NCBI GenBank assembly: GCA_016290135.1
Contig: JAEESW010000004.1
Span: forward strand, 54,243-118,242
Direction of reading: 5' to 3'
Source: a bacterium
GTDB taxonomy: Bacteria; UBP6; UBA1177
Length of the DNA stretch: 64,000 nt
Under the pieces are notes generated by a model. The model was not told the DNA's origin. It saw only the letters and a list, made by a program, of their open reading frames with translations, and did no database searches. How positions within the stretch are numbered: position 1 is the first letter of the stretch; each line of letters starts with the position of its first letter. The position numbers and the translations under genes were made by a program. Of this stretch, positions 18,176 to 26,647 are shown in pieces.

Positions 18176-18847
18176 ATGGATAAATCAACATTTGCAAACA
18201 TAGAAAAATCAATTTCACCGGAACGTCTCGCTATCTACAAAACGGACGGTGCAAATAACGAGGTGGCGCTTTCGAGGTATATTTACAACATAGAATTGTG
18301 TAAGAACCTTTATCCGCTCATAAATATTTTTGAAGTGACATTGCGAAATTCAATAGACTGTGCTCTTACAGAATTTTTCGATGTGCCGGATTGGAACGAT
18401 GTAATCCCGCTCATGCAGACAGAACAGATAATGGTCAACGAAGTAAAAAACAAAATTAAAAAGAAAGGCAAAGAATACTCTCACCCTCGTCTTGTCTCTG
18501 AACTTACACTTGGATTCTGGGTCGCTCTCATGGGGAAAAAATACAACTCTCAGAAATTCAGATCTTTCATGATAAAAAATATGTTTTATGATTGCCCTTC
18601 AGAACAGAAAAGTTCCGCTGTATTACAGAAAAATCTTGCTGAAATACGGTTTCTGCGAAACAGGATTGCTCACCATGAGCGCATATCGCACTGGAAGGAT
18701 TTGAATCAAAAACATGATTTGATTCTGGATTTTATCCGTTGGATGTCGCAGGATATGCACAAAATAGCGGTAAACAATGACACATTCGAAGCAGTTTACA
18801 AAAACGGGATCGCTCCCTTTGAACGATTTGTGAAGGAAAAACTGTAA
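18176..18847 (+). CDS. Abi-like HEPN protein (AbiF/AbiD family, putative RNase toxin)
   Basis: A 223-residue soluble protein matching the Abi-like family. It has an N-terminal LSRYIYNIELCKNLYPLINI segment, then FEVTLRNSIDCALTEFF, a SELTLGFWVALMG core and the C-terminal HEPN motif FLRNRIAHHERI. The last contains R-x4-H, the RNase active-site pattern of HEPN domains. Family members abort phage infection or act as toxins, probably by RNA cleavage. AAGGA is placed 6 bases before ATG 18176. There is no protein antitoxin next to it: the following gene is a convergent PAP2 phosphatase, and the upstream gap instead holds a strongly folded RNA-like element. The family call is firm at motif level; the toxin role is inferred. 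Confidence 0.75.
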   Translation: MDKSTFANIEKSISPERLAIYKTDGANNEVALSRYIYNIELCKNLYPLINIFEVTLRNSIDCALTEFFDVPDWNDVIPLMQTEQIMVNEVKNKIKKKGKEYSHPRLVSELTLGFWVALMGKKYNSQKFRSFMIKNMFYDCPSEQKSSAVLQKNLAEIRFLRNRIAHHERISHWKDLNQKHDLILDFIRWMSQDMHKIAVNNDTFEAVYKNGIAPFERFVKEKL

Positions 18848-18888
18848 AAACTTTATGCCAATAAAACCGACTTGGGTTGAAAGATTTC

Positions 18889-19722
18889 TTAAAACTTCAC
18901 CGTGAAACTTAATCCGTTTCCTGTCACGGCTACGCTCATGTCGCTTTTGGTATTTAAAGTGTGCAGGAAAGGGACTAAAAATCCGACTGCGCTTCCGATT
19001 GCAGCACCGGCAAGAACATCGCTTAAAAAGTGCTTTCCGCTGGAAACTCTCAAGACTGCAACACCGGTGGCAAGTGCGTAACTGCCGATGGAAACCGGAA
19101 TCCGCCACGGTGAATTGCGGAAGTATCTGCAGAAAGTGTAGGTGAGAAATGTTGCGCTTGCGAAGGCTATGGTCGTGTGGCCGGAAGGAAAGGATTTCGC
19201 CCAGTCGCCGCTGTTTAGTTCACTTTCGGGCATAGTCTCGCGGTCGGAATACATATAAGGCCTGGGGCGGTTGACGGCAAGTTTCAGCGTCTCTTTCAAG
19301 CCGTTTGCGACAAGCAGTGTTTCGATGTACATCACGCCGTTCGTAAACCATTCCTCTTTGTCAGTGGAAAGCAGTGCAACAGGCGTTACGGCAGATGCAA
19401 TGAGCAGAAAATCTGCAGCTCCGTCGTGGATTTCCGAATAAGGGCGCATAAGTTTGCGGTCGAAAGCGTTCACATCGCTTTTGGAATATACTGTTTCGTC
19501 GTATTTTCTGCGGTTGATCTCCATCATGTCGCTAAGGATCAGGTTCCCGCCTGTGAGCAGAATGCCCGTTCCGAGCAGAAGCCCGTCGGTCAGCGGGTCA
19601 AGTGAGAAAAATTTCCCGCTTCCCCGGATGTTGAATTTTTCACCGCTTTTGGCGGTATTTTCTTCGGCAAACAAAGGAAGTGTCATCAAAATCAGAAGAA
19701 ATATGCAGAGGATTTTTTTCAT
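18889..19722 (-). CDS. PAP2-family phosphatase, exported
   Basis: Membrane-associated acid phosphatase of the PAP2 superfamily, acting on lipid phosphates such as undecaprenyl pyrophosphate or phosphatidic acid. A cleavable-looking signal (MKKILCIFLLILMTLPLFAEE) is followed by several membrane segments. All three catalytic motifs are visible: KLAVNRPRP, the KxxxxxxRP motif near residue 145; FPSGH near 175; and SSGKHFLSDV, matching SRxxxxxHxxxD although Arg precedes the Ser pair (RVSSGKHF). Length is 277. The substrate cannot be told. Confidence 0.82.
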   Translation of the reverse strand: MKKILCIFLLILMTLPLFAEENTAKSGEKFNIRGSGKFFSLDPLTDGLLLGTGILLTGGNLILSDMMEINRRKYDETVYSKSDVNAFDRKLMRPYSEIHDGAADFLLIASAVTPVALLSTDKEEWFTNGVMYIETLLVANGLKETLKLAVNRPRPYMYSDRETMPESELNSGDWAKSFPSGHTTIAFASATFLTYTFCRYFRNSPWRIPVSIGSYALATGVAVLRVSSGKHFLSDVLAGAAIGSAVGFLVPFLHTLNTKSDMSVAVTGNGLSFTVKF

Positions 19723-19826
19723 TTCTCCACCAATCCGTGAAAAACAAAAACGCCGGAATTATAGCGGAAATCTCTCTGATTGGAAGATATATCTGCGGAA
19801 AACATTTTTTGAAAAGCACAAGAACT

Positions 19827-19862
19827 TCGACCAAAATGACATCGCGATGTTGATTTGGTCGA
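19827..19862. repeat. 36-base imperfect palindrome
   Basis: TCGACCAAA (19827-19835) and TTTGGTCGA (19854-19862) flank a central CATCGCGATG palindrome. It lies between the PAP2 gene and polA. It could be an operator, a terminator without a T-run, or a short mobile palindrome. A related CTTCGACCAA word occurs near 17855. Confidence 0.5.
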
Positions 19863-19884
19863 GGTTTATTCAGAAGCAAGTAAT

Positions 19885-19912
19885 TTGAGAAAAATCTCTC
19901 TTTAAATAAAAT
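19885..19912 (+). promoter_or_regulatory. Candidate sigma-70 promoter of polA
   Basis: TTGAGA (19885-19890) and TAAAAT (19907-19912) are separated by 16 bases, 25 bases upstream of the polA start. Confidence 0.45.
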
Positions 19913-19937
19913 TGCCTGTTTTTTTGAGGAGGTTCAA

Positions 19938-22433
19938 ATGCAGAACGAGGGAAAAATCGCGATTCTGGATGTGAGTTCATATATTTTCAGGGCTTTTCAC
20001 GCGCTGCCGCCGATGACATCGCCTGACGGAAGGCCGGTGAATGCGATATACGGCTTCATCAACATGTTTTTGAGGACGATGTCGAAGTTCAAAGGTTTTG
20101 CGGCGGTCGCGGCGCTTGACAGCAAGACGGAGACTTTCAGGAAAAAGGCGTATCCTGAGTACAAGGCTAACAGAAAGGAGGTCGATCCTGACCTGAAATC
20201 ACAGTTCGAGCTCATCACGCCGATGCTTGAGGCGCTCAATATTCCGGTTTTTGCCTCCGACGGCTTCGAGGCGGATGACATCATTGCTTCGATCGTAGCC
20301 AACAATCCGGATAAAGAGATAATCATCATCTCTTCCGACAAGGACTTGATGCAGCTCGTAGGCGGGAACGTCCTCATGTACGACAGCATGAAGGATAAGG
20401 TCATCGATCCTGCGGCTGTGCAGGAAAAATACGGCGTTATGCCGGCTCAGATGCTCGATTTTCTCGCTCTTTTGGGCGACAGCTCCGACAATGTTCCCGG
20501 AATGCCGAAAGTGGGGCTTAAAACCGCAGCGGAACTTCTCAACAAATACGGCTCCGCTGATAATATTTACCAGAATCTGAGTGCTCTGAAACCTGCATTG
20601 CAAAAGGGTTTTACAGAAAATAAGGAACAGTTTGAGTTCTCGAAATTTCTTATAAAACTTGATTCTTCAGTAAAACTGGACGGCTGCAAAAAATGCTTCG
20701 ATCCTTGGGAAAATCCCGATACCGAAAAAATCGTGAAACTCTGCTCCGAATTAGGTTTTGCGTCGATTCTGAAAAAGATTGGAAGTGATTCTTCGGCAAA
20801 AAAGGAACCGGCTCCCGAACCGAAGAAAACGATCGAGCTTCACGAAAAATGGGAAGCCGGCGAATTTGATGTAAAAAGCGGTGAAACCCTTTACGGAAGC
20901 ACCTTTTACGGCAGTTTTTATGTCGCAAAAGAGGGCAGATTCATGCCGCTTGGGATTGCAGACCTGCCTCAGGATTCGACAGTTTATTCATTTGAAGTGA
21001 AAGAGTTCCTTGATGCGCCTTTTCCGAAAGGAATAAAATTCATCGACTTGCAGATCTACTATTTCTGTCACGACAGCGGAAGACACGGTTATTCGCCGGA
21101 AGAGATCGCGGAGGCCCTGGGTCTAGGCGAGGTCAGCAAAGATTCTCCCGAGCAGTTCTTTGCATTTTTAGAAAAACTTCGCGCAAAGATCGAGGAAAAG
21201 CACGAAGACAAGTCGTTCCTTCTGAACGGGATAGAAATGCCGCACCTTGAGGTCGTCCGCGCGATGGAGCAGAACGGGATAAAAGTCGATCTTGACGAAA
21301 CGAACAGGCTGAGGACTGAATTTTTAAGCAAGATCAATGACTTGACGAAGCAGATCTATGAGGCTGCAGGAACGGTTTTCAATCCCAATTCACCGAAACA
21401 GCTTGCCGAAATTTTGTTTGACAAACTTCAGCTCAAAGGCGGCAAAAAGACAAAAACCGGCTACAGCACAGGCCACGAGGTCCTTGAAAATGTTGCAGAG
21501 GAAAACGATCATCCGCTCCCCAAACTCATAATCGAGAACAGAAAATACTCGAAGCTTGTTTCGACTTACCTTGAGCCGATCGCTGCAAAGACCGCTTCCG
21601 ACGGCAGGCTTCACACTTCCTACATCGTGACTTACGCCGCGACGGGCAGACTCGCGAGCAGGGAACCGAACCTGCAGAATATCCCGACGAGGACCGAGGA
21701 CGGGCAGAAGATCAGAGGTCTTTTCGTTGCCGAAAAAGGGTTCAAGCTTCTCTCTCTCGATTACAGCCAGATCGAACTCAGAATTTTGGCTGCACTCAGC
21801 AAAGAGCCTGAATTTATTGACGCTTTCAAGAACGGCGAAGACATCCACAGACGCACGGCCGCAGCGATCTTCGGCACTCTTCCTGAATTCGTGGACAAAG
21901 AGATGCGCCGCAACGCAAAGGCGGTCAACTTCGGCATAATCTACGGGATGCAGGCATACAAACTCTCGGTCGATACAGGGGTCGATATCGCTTTTGCGAA
22001 AAAATACATCGACAACTACTTCGCGTGCTACCCGAAGATCAAGCAGTTCATCGACGGCACGATACGCGAGGCGAGAGAAAACGGATATGTCGAAACTTTT
22101 TACGGGCGCAGGCGCTACATTCCCGAGATCGCGAACACCAACAAAAATATCGCGAAATCGGGCGAAAGAATGGCGGTGAACACTGTGATCCAGGGAACCG
22201 CAGCCGATGTTATCAAGCAGGGAACGGTTTTAGTTTACAAAATGCTGCAAGAGGAATGCCCCGAAGCGCGGATTCTGCTACAGATTCACGACGAACTTAT
22301 CATAGAGATCCCCGAAAACAGACTTGATATTGCCGAAAAATGCGCTGAAAAAATGCGGGAAGCAGGCAAAGATTTCGAAGTGCCGCTCGATGTCAACTAC
22401 TCTGTCGGCGGCAACTGGGCTGAACTCAAGTAG
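19938..22433 (+). CDS. polA: DNA polymerase I
   Basis: Fills gaps and removes primers. Residues 1-~285 are the 5' nuclease (DVSSYIFRAFHALPPM; EADDIIASI; SSDKDLMQL; GDSSDNVPGMPKVGLKTAA). Residues ~290-410 stand where the 3'-5' exonuclease would be but are short and lack the FDxET and other acidic motifs, so proofreading is probably absent, as in Taq polymerase. The polymerase domain has motif A LSLDYSQIELRILAALS, motif B RRNAKAVNFGIIYGM and motif C QIHDELIIEI. The total of 831 residues fits a Taq-like form rather than the 928 of E. coli. A strong GAGGAGG precedes the ATG. The next gene begins 9 bases downstream. Confidence 0.93.
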   Translation: MQNEGKIAILDVSSYIFRAFHALPPMTSPDGRPVNAIYGFINMFLRTMSKFKGFAAVAALDSKTETFRKKAYPEYKANRKEVDPDLKSQFELITPMLEALNIPVFASDGFEADDIIASIVANNPDKEIIIISSDKDLMQLVGGNVLMYDSMKDKVIDPAAVQEKYGVMPAQMLDFLALLGDSSDNVPGMPKVGLKTAAELLNKYGSADNIYQNLSALKPALQKGFTENKEQFEFSKFLIKLDSSVKLDGCKKCFDPWENPDTEKIVKLCSELGFASILKKIGSDSSAKKEPAPEPKKTIELHEKWEAGEFDVKSGETLYGSTFYGSFYVAKEGRFMPLGIADLPQDSTVYSFEVKEFLDAPFPKGIKFIDLQIYYFCHDSGRHGYSPEEIAEALGLGEVSKDSPEQFFAFLEKLRAKIEEKHEDKSFLLNGIEMPHLEVVRAMEQNGIKVDLDETNRLRTEFLSKINDLTKQIYEAAGTVFNPNSPKQLAEILFDKLQLKGGKKTKTGYSTGHEVLENVAEENDHPLPKLIIENRKYSKLVSTYLEPIAAKTASDGRLHTSYIVTYAATGRLASREPNLQNIPTRTEDGQKIRGLFVAEKGFKLLSLDYSQIELRILAALSKEPEFIDAFKNGEDIHRRTAAAIFGTLPEFVDKEMRRNAKAVNFGIIYGMQAYKLSVDTGVDIAFAKKYIDNYFACYPKIKQFIDGTIREARENGYVETFYGRRRYIPEIANTNKNIAKSGERMAVNTVIQGTAADVIKQGTVLVYKMLQEECPEARILLQIHDELIIEIPENRLDIAEKCAEKMREAGKDFEVPLDVNYSVGGNWAELK

Positions 22434-22442
22434 GAGGAAAGC

Positions 22443-23732
22443 ATGAAAACCAACACACTGATTTTAGGTGCCGGGCTCACCGGCTTGTCTGCCGCGTATC
22501 ACGCAAAAGGGAAGGATTTTCTTGTCGTTGAGAAAAGTGATCATGTCGGCGGGATCTGCACGAGCGAGAAGAAAAACGGCTTCATTTTTGACCAGACCGG
22601 GCATTGGTTTCACGTGAAAACATCCGAGGTTCGTTCACTGATGACGCGGCTTTTCGGGCAAAATACAGTTGAAATAGAACGCAAAACTTTTGTCTTTTCG
22701 CACAATGTTTTTACGCAGTATCCTTTTCAGTCTAACACTTTCGGCTTGCCGCCTCAGGTGATAAAAGAGTGCGTTTTGGGCTTTGTCAAAGCATACTACG
22801 AAAACGACAAGTCTAAGGCGCATGAAAACTTCTACGAATGGTGCATGGCCTATCTCGGAGAGGGGATCTCAAAGCATTTCATGATCCCTTACAACACCAA
22901 GATCTATACCGTCCACCCGAAGGACTACGCGAGCCACTGGTGCGACTACTATGTGCCGAAACCCACGCTGGAACAGGTGATAGAGGGTGCCGTGACTGCG
23001 CCTGAGCAGAAAAATATCGGATATAACGCGAAGTTTTTCTATCCGAAGGAAAACGGCATCGGGGAGTTGCCGGAACGCCTCTTTGACCTCTGTGAAAAAG
23101 AGAAATTCATCTTCAACGCAGAGCCTGTTTCGATAGATGCGGCGCAGAAAAAGGTGAAATTAAGCAACGGAATGGAAATCGTTTATGAAAAACTCATAAA
23201 TACGATCCCGCTCAACAAATTTCTGAAACTTCTTACCAATTTGGCAGAGTTCCCGGCGCATGAAATTGCAGACAGATTGAAAATCGCGCACGTCAGCTAT
23301 TTCAACGCCGCTTTCAAGAAGCCGTGCGGACACACGGGGCACTGGTTCTATATTCCGGAAGAAAAGTTCATGCCTTACAGAGTCGGATCTTTCTCCAATA
23401 TTTACAGTAAGTTGGCTCCTATGGGTAAAGGAAGTGCCTACATCGAGTTTACCCATCAGGAAGAAAATATCGATACGGAACTTTTCTACAAAAAAAGCGT
23501 CGAACTTCTTCTTGCAATGGGACTGATCAGTTCTGAAAACGACATCGAATTCATGGATTACCGCAAAATTGACGCCGGATATGTCATCTACCACAAAGAA
23601 TATTTCGACGACATGGCACTCATCGAGAAGTGGTGCGAAAAGAACTCCGTGAAACTTGCCGGAAGATACGGAAAGTGGACCTATTCCGCGATGGAAGACG
23701 CCATTTTGGACGGAATGAAAGCGATAAAATAG
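22443..23732 (+). CDS. FAD-dependent amine-oxidase-like protein (UGM-like)
   Basis: Flavoprotein with an N-terminal FAD-binding Rossmann motif (LILGAGLTGLSAAYHA, then VVEKSDHVGGICTSE). The FDQTGHWFHV segment and the later YPKENGIGELPERL resemble the group of amine-oxidase/UDP-galactopyranose-mutase-like proteins found in LPS and capsule loci. It is 429 residues with no signal peptide. Position just before the polysaccharide cluster, although on the opposite strand, supports a sugar-nucleotide role. It follows polA by 9 bases with AGGAGG before the ATG, so it may be transcribed from the polA promoter. The reaction is not certain. Confidence 0.65.
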   Translation: MKTNTLILGAGLTGLSAAYHAKGKDFLVVEKSDHVGGICTSEKKNGFIFDQTGHWFHVKTSEVRSLMTRLFGQNTVEIERKTFVFSHNVFTQYPFQSNTFGLPPQVIKECVLGFVKAYYENDKSKAHENFYEWCMAYLGEGISKHFMIPYNTKIYTVHPKDYASHWCDYYVPKPTLEQVIEGAVTAPEQKNIGYNAKFFYPKENGIGELPERLFDLCEKEKFIFNAEPVSIDAAQKKVKLSNGMEIVYEKLINTIPLNKFLKLLTNLAEFPAHEIADRLKIAHVSYFNAAFKKPCGHTGHWFYIPEEKFMPYRVGSFSNIYSKLAPMGKGSAYIEFTHQEENIDTELFYKKSVELLLAMGLISSENDIEFMDYRKIDAGYVIYHKEYFDDMALIEKWCEKNSVKLAGRYGKWTYSAMEDAILDGMKAIK

Positions 23733-23733
23733 A

Positions 23734-23853
23734 ACCAAAATATTGAAAAATTGCCATTTTTGCCTTGAAAATATATTGAAAAGTTGGTTTTTTTGATCCG
23801 AAAAGATATTGAAAAGTAGTCTTTTTTAGTCCGAAAATATATTGAAAAGTCGG
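23734..23853. repeat. Tandem ~33-base repeat, about 3.5 copies
   Basis: Units beginning CCxxAAAATATATTGAAAAGT start at 23763, 23798 and 23831, with a degenerate first copy at 23734. The units are separated by T-rich stretches. The array fills the gap between two convergent genes. No coding potential is seen. Confidence 0.75.
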
Positions 23854-23886
23854 AAAACGTCTATTTCGTGATGTTTTTTTGAGGGG

Positions 23887-24807
23887 CTATTTGTTGATCT
23901 TGTAGCGGAGGAGTTCTTTCAGGAAGCGGCGCAGCTTATCCTTGAAAGTGTATCTGTATCTCGCAATAAAAAGTTTGTTCATTTCTTCATCAAATTCCAG
24001 AGTATCGGGGAGGACGACCTTTTCGCCGTTTTGGGCTATAATCGGTTTGTTCGGCGCTTTGCCTGCGTTTCCGCAGTGGATGCCGCTTCCGTCGAAGCCG
24101 ATATTTTCAACAAGAGAATATGTCGGAAAAACGGTGAAACGGTTTTTAGAATAGTTGTTATAATACCAGCGTATAGCCCAGGAATTCATTGTTCCGTTCA
24201 TCTGTGCTCTGAGGATATAGGGCAGGTCGTCTCCGCCGCGCCTGAAAAGTTTGTTTTTGGTTTTATCGGTGAATATTTCCTGCCAGCCGAGCACGTCCCA
24301 GTCCGCTTCGTTCCAACGGTCTTTCCAAGTTCCCCATCCCCAACTTGAATAGCGGTAAGTCAGAAAAACAGGGGAATTCCAATTCTCCGGAATCTGCATC
24401 GGAACGTTGTATCCCGAAATCGAGAAAATTCTTTCGTCGTTTTCGTATTTTTCCAGAGCTTCATTCATGAATTCGAGAAAATTCGGAGCTGTGAGAATGT
24501 CATCCTCAATGATTATAGCTTTTCCGTGCTCGTTTATGACCTTGGTGATACCTGAAATTATGGAATCGGCGCACCCGATGTTGGTTTCGGCCTCGGTGAC
24601 GACAACTTCTTTAAAACCATCAATTTTATTAATTATTTCGCGAACACGGTTCACATTTTCAAAGTCTTTTTCCTTCTTTGCCGCATCGGAAAAAACATAA
24701 AGAATCGAATCTTTGGCCAAAGTGTTTTTTTTCAATGCGTTCAGCACCATTTCGGTGTGTTTCGGTCGGTTGTAGACGAATAAAATTATCGGGGCGAAGT
24801 CAGTCAT
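23887..24807 (-). CDS. Glycosyltransferase, GT2/GNT-I-like
   Basis: Nucleotide-sugar glycosyltransferase of the GT-A fold. The N-terminus IILFVYNRPKHTEMVLNALK and the acidic metal-binding triplet in KAIIIEDDILTAPNFLEFM are as in family-2/GNT-I-like bacterial proteins. The C-terminal half, with YRYSSWGWGTWKDRW, is typical of this group. Length 306. GGAG stands upstream of ATG 24807. It overlaps the 3' end of a deleted AlbA-type gene by 8 bases. It is the last gene of the leftward polysaccharide cluster. Donor and acceptor are unknown. Confidence 0.75.
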   Translation of the reverse strand: MTDFAPIILFVYNRPKHTEMVLNALKKNTLAKDSILYVFSDAAKKEKDFENVNRVREIINKIDGFKEVVVTEAETNIGCADSIISGITKVINEHGKAIIIEDDILTAPNFLEFMNEALEKYENDERIFSISGYNVPMQIPENWNSPVFLTYRYSSWGWGTWKDRWNEADWDVLGWQEIFTDKTKNKLFRRGGDDLPYILRAQMNGTMNSWAIRWYYNNYSKNRFTVFPTYSLVENIGFDGSGIHCGNAGKAPNKPIIAQNGEKVVLPDTLEFDEEMNKLFIARYRYTFKDKLRRFLKELLRYKINK

Positions 24808-25381
24808 TTGAGTTCTCCAAAGAACTATAATTTTTGTTACTGCAATATTTTTGTTTTGGACTGTTCGGTTTGTCCGGAATTAGAGGAAATATTTTTTTAA
24901 GGGATATTAGAGGCACAAGGATTTTAGTTCTGAAGTAATCACGAGATTTGATGCCACAGAATAGTTGCATTTCCTCTCTGGTGCGAGGAGTAAAGCAATA
25001 GTCCAGCAACTGATTCAGTCGCGTGACGTCAAGCGATATTGTGAGAGGTTGACCATCAACTTGACCACTATCTTGCGTACCAGCTTGCGTACTGACTTGC
25101 GTATCAGCTTGACCACTAGCGATAGTTTTTGCTGAAATTGAAAGCGGAATTATAGTTTTAAAAACATCACCTTCAATAAATTCGGGATTTGCACCGCTGT
25201 AAAGACGTGTGAACTTATAGCTGTTGCGCATACCGGAACCGAGTTCGTCCGCATAGCCTATTTCCCTGAATACTCTGGAAATTGCCGGATTTTTCGGGAT
25301 TTCGTTTTTCGCTTCTTTGTATTCTATCTGATAATTTTCGCCATGACGGATAAGTTTGAGAAGTTCATCAGGTAAATTCAT
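24800..25381 (-). pseudogene. Internally deleted AlbA/ATP-binding (RecG-like helper) gene
   Basis: The first ~31 residues (MNLPDELLKLIRHGENYQIE...) match the beginning of AlbA_2-type DNA-binding proteins of about 400-500 residues. They run directly into the family's far C-terminal part, PAISRVFREIGYADELGSGM and onward, which is the end of the HATPase-like domain. Some 250-300 residues between are missing. A short degenerate T-Q/G-Q repeat (residues ~88-112) and an HTH-like tail follow. The frame is still open, so a 193-residue product may be made, but the ATP-binding core is lost. I treat it as a decayed accessory gene. Confidence 0.6.
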
Positions 25382-25411
25382 TTATATTTTCCTCCACATT
25401 ATTACAAAACC

Positions 25412-25505
25412 CTCCTCTCAAGGGAATGCTGCAAAGCGGCTGAGGGACCCAACACACGCCCCCGTCGCCAAAGCAGCACCCCCTCTAACTTAGATTGGGA
25501 CTAGA
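25412..25505. repeat. Decayed copy of CCCCTCAG interspersed repeat
   Basis: The stretch with GCAAAGCGGCTGAGGG is the reverse complement of the left end of the repeats at 36019-36231. It is shorter and more diverged, with the other end barely recognisable. Confidence 0.5.
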
Positions 25506-25672
25506 AACTGCTGTATTATACTGAATTTTTCAGAAAATCCATCAAAAACAGAGATGCACAGCGGCACATTTCCGCCGAAGTCGATCTGCGAAAAATGTTA
25601 TTTGCAACAAAAAAAGTAAATTTTGCGAGAAAGATTTTCTGACAAATCCGGCGAGCCTCGAGTTTTAATAAA

Positions 25673-25726
25673 CTACCTAAGTCTTGAAATGCGAGAAGAA
25701 AAAACGATCGGAGCGAGGTCAGTCAT
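25673..25726 (-). pseudogene. 5' remnant of a glycosyltransferase gene
   Basis: An ATG at 25726 directly follows the stop codon of the neighbouring glycosyltransferase gene. It opens 17 codons starting MTDLAPIV, nearly the same as MTDFAPII of the gene at 23887-24807, then loses similarity and stops. The DNA around it (TCGGGGCGAAGTCAGTCAT versus TCGGAGCGAGGTCAGTCAT) is alike too. It looks like the head of a duplicated gene left by deletion. Confidence 0.5.
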
Positions 25727-26641
25727 TTATTTGCTCCCCAGTTTTTTATCCATTTCAAAATATCCTTTCCGGTATGCGATTTTTTCTTTCAACAGAACGG
25801 ATTTTGTTGAGATCTTTTTTGAAAAAATATTCATAAAAAAATCTGCAAAAATCATTGCAGAATAAGTCAAATATTTGAAATAATGGCTGAAAAATGGCAG
25901 CCTTCCTAAAACGAATCTTGCGGTCATGCCGGTTCTCTTTGCTTTTAGTTTCCGTTTTTCAATATTATAATTGTTTTCATTCATCCGGTGATAGATCTTG
26001 ATTTCAGGATCGTAAAATAATTTAAATCCGGCATTTTTTGCCCTATGACAGATATCGGTATCTTCGCCCATCATCAGAAAACCATCTTTTGTGTTGAAAT
26101 TATTGGAAAATCCATTAAGTTTTTCCAGTACTTCTTTTTTTAAAGCAATATTTCCGCAACCGAGAAAGCAGTCTTTTCGTTGATTCAAAATACCTTTTTG
26201 TCGGTTTTTGTTGGTTCCCCCCATTGATTCAATAAACCAACCCGGAGGATCAGCATCGTATTTCAGCATGCATATTCCACCGACGATATCTGGTTTTTCT
26301 TCTATTTGAAAAGCCTTTTCAATGCTTTCAAGCCAGTCCGGTGCTGCGATCTCATCATCATCAATATATGCGATAATGTCGCCGGAAGCATTTTTCCAAC
26401 CGCAGTTTCGTGGTGCGGAATATCCGATAATTGATTCTTTAAAATATTTGATATTGTTGTGATTTTTTACCAATTCTTTTGCAGTTTCTTCGGTGTTATC
26501 AGTCGAATTATTATCTACGATTATTATTTCAAAACGGTTTTTATCTACAGTTTGGTTAAGCAGAGAATCAACGCAGTCGGCCAGAAGAGCAGCACGATTG
26601 TGGGTGCAGACAACAACTGATATTTCAGGTTTTTCTGTCAT
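25727..26641 (-). CDS. Glycosyltransferase family 2
   Basis: GT-A glycosyltransferase of 304 residues. The N-terminal strand is EISVVVCTHNRAALLADCVD, followed by IIIVDNNSTDNTEETA and the metal-binding DDDE in IAYIDDDEIAAPDWL. The later GEDTDICHRAKNAGFK (ED motif) is typical of GT2 enzymes that add a single sugar. The C-terminal segment with a moderately hydrophobic stretch may touch the membrane. It lies 6 bases from the next gene of the cluster. The sugar specificity is unknown. Confidence 0.82.
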   Translation of the reverse strand: MTEKPEISVVVCTHNRAALLADCVDSLLNQTVDKNRFEIIIVDNNSTDNTEETAKELVKNHNNIKYFKESIIGYSAPRNCGWKNASGDIIAYIDDDEIAAPDWLESIEKAFQIEEKPDIVGGICMLKYDADPPGWFIESMGGTNKNRQKGILNQRKDCFLGCGNIALKKEVLEKLNGFSNNFNTKDGFLMMGEDTDICHRAKNAGFKLFYDPEIKIYHRMNENNYNIEKRKLKAKRTGMTARFVLGRLPFFSHYFKYLTYSAMIFADFFMNIFSKKISTKSVLLKEKIAYRKGYFEMDKKLGSK

Positions 26642-26647
26642 TTTTCC

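Larger units (their letters stand above)
25382..25726. other. Intergenic region with repeat and gene remnant
   Basis: This 345-base gap holds a decayed copy of the CCCCTCAG-type interspersed repeat (about 25412-25505) and the 5' remnant of a glycosyltransferase gene (25673-25726). No other gene is visible. Confidence 0.6.

Noticed and set aside
23734..23853. CRISPR-like repeats
   Set aside because: T-rich similar spacers and degenerate units; a plain tandem repeat fits better.
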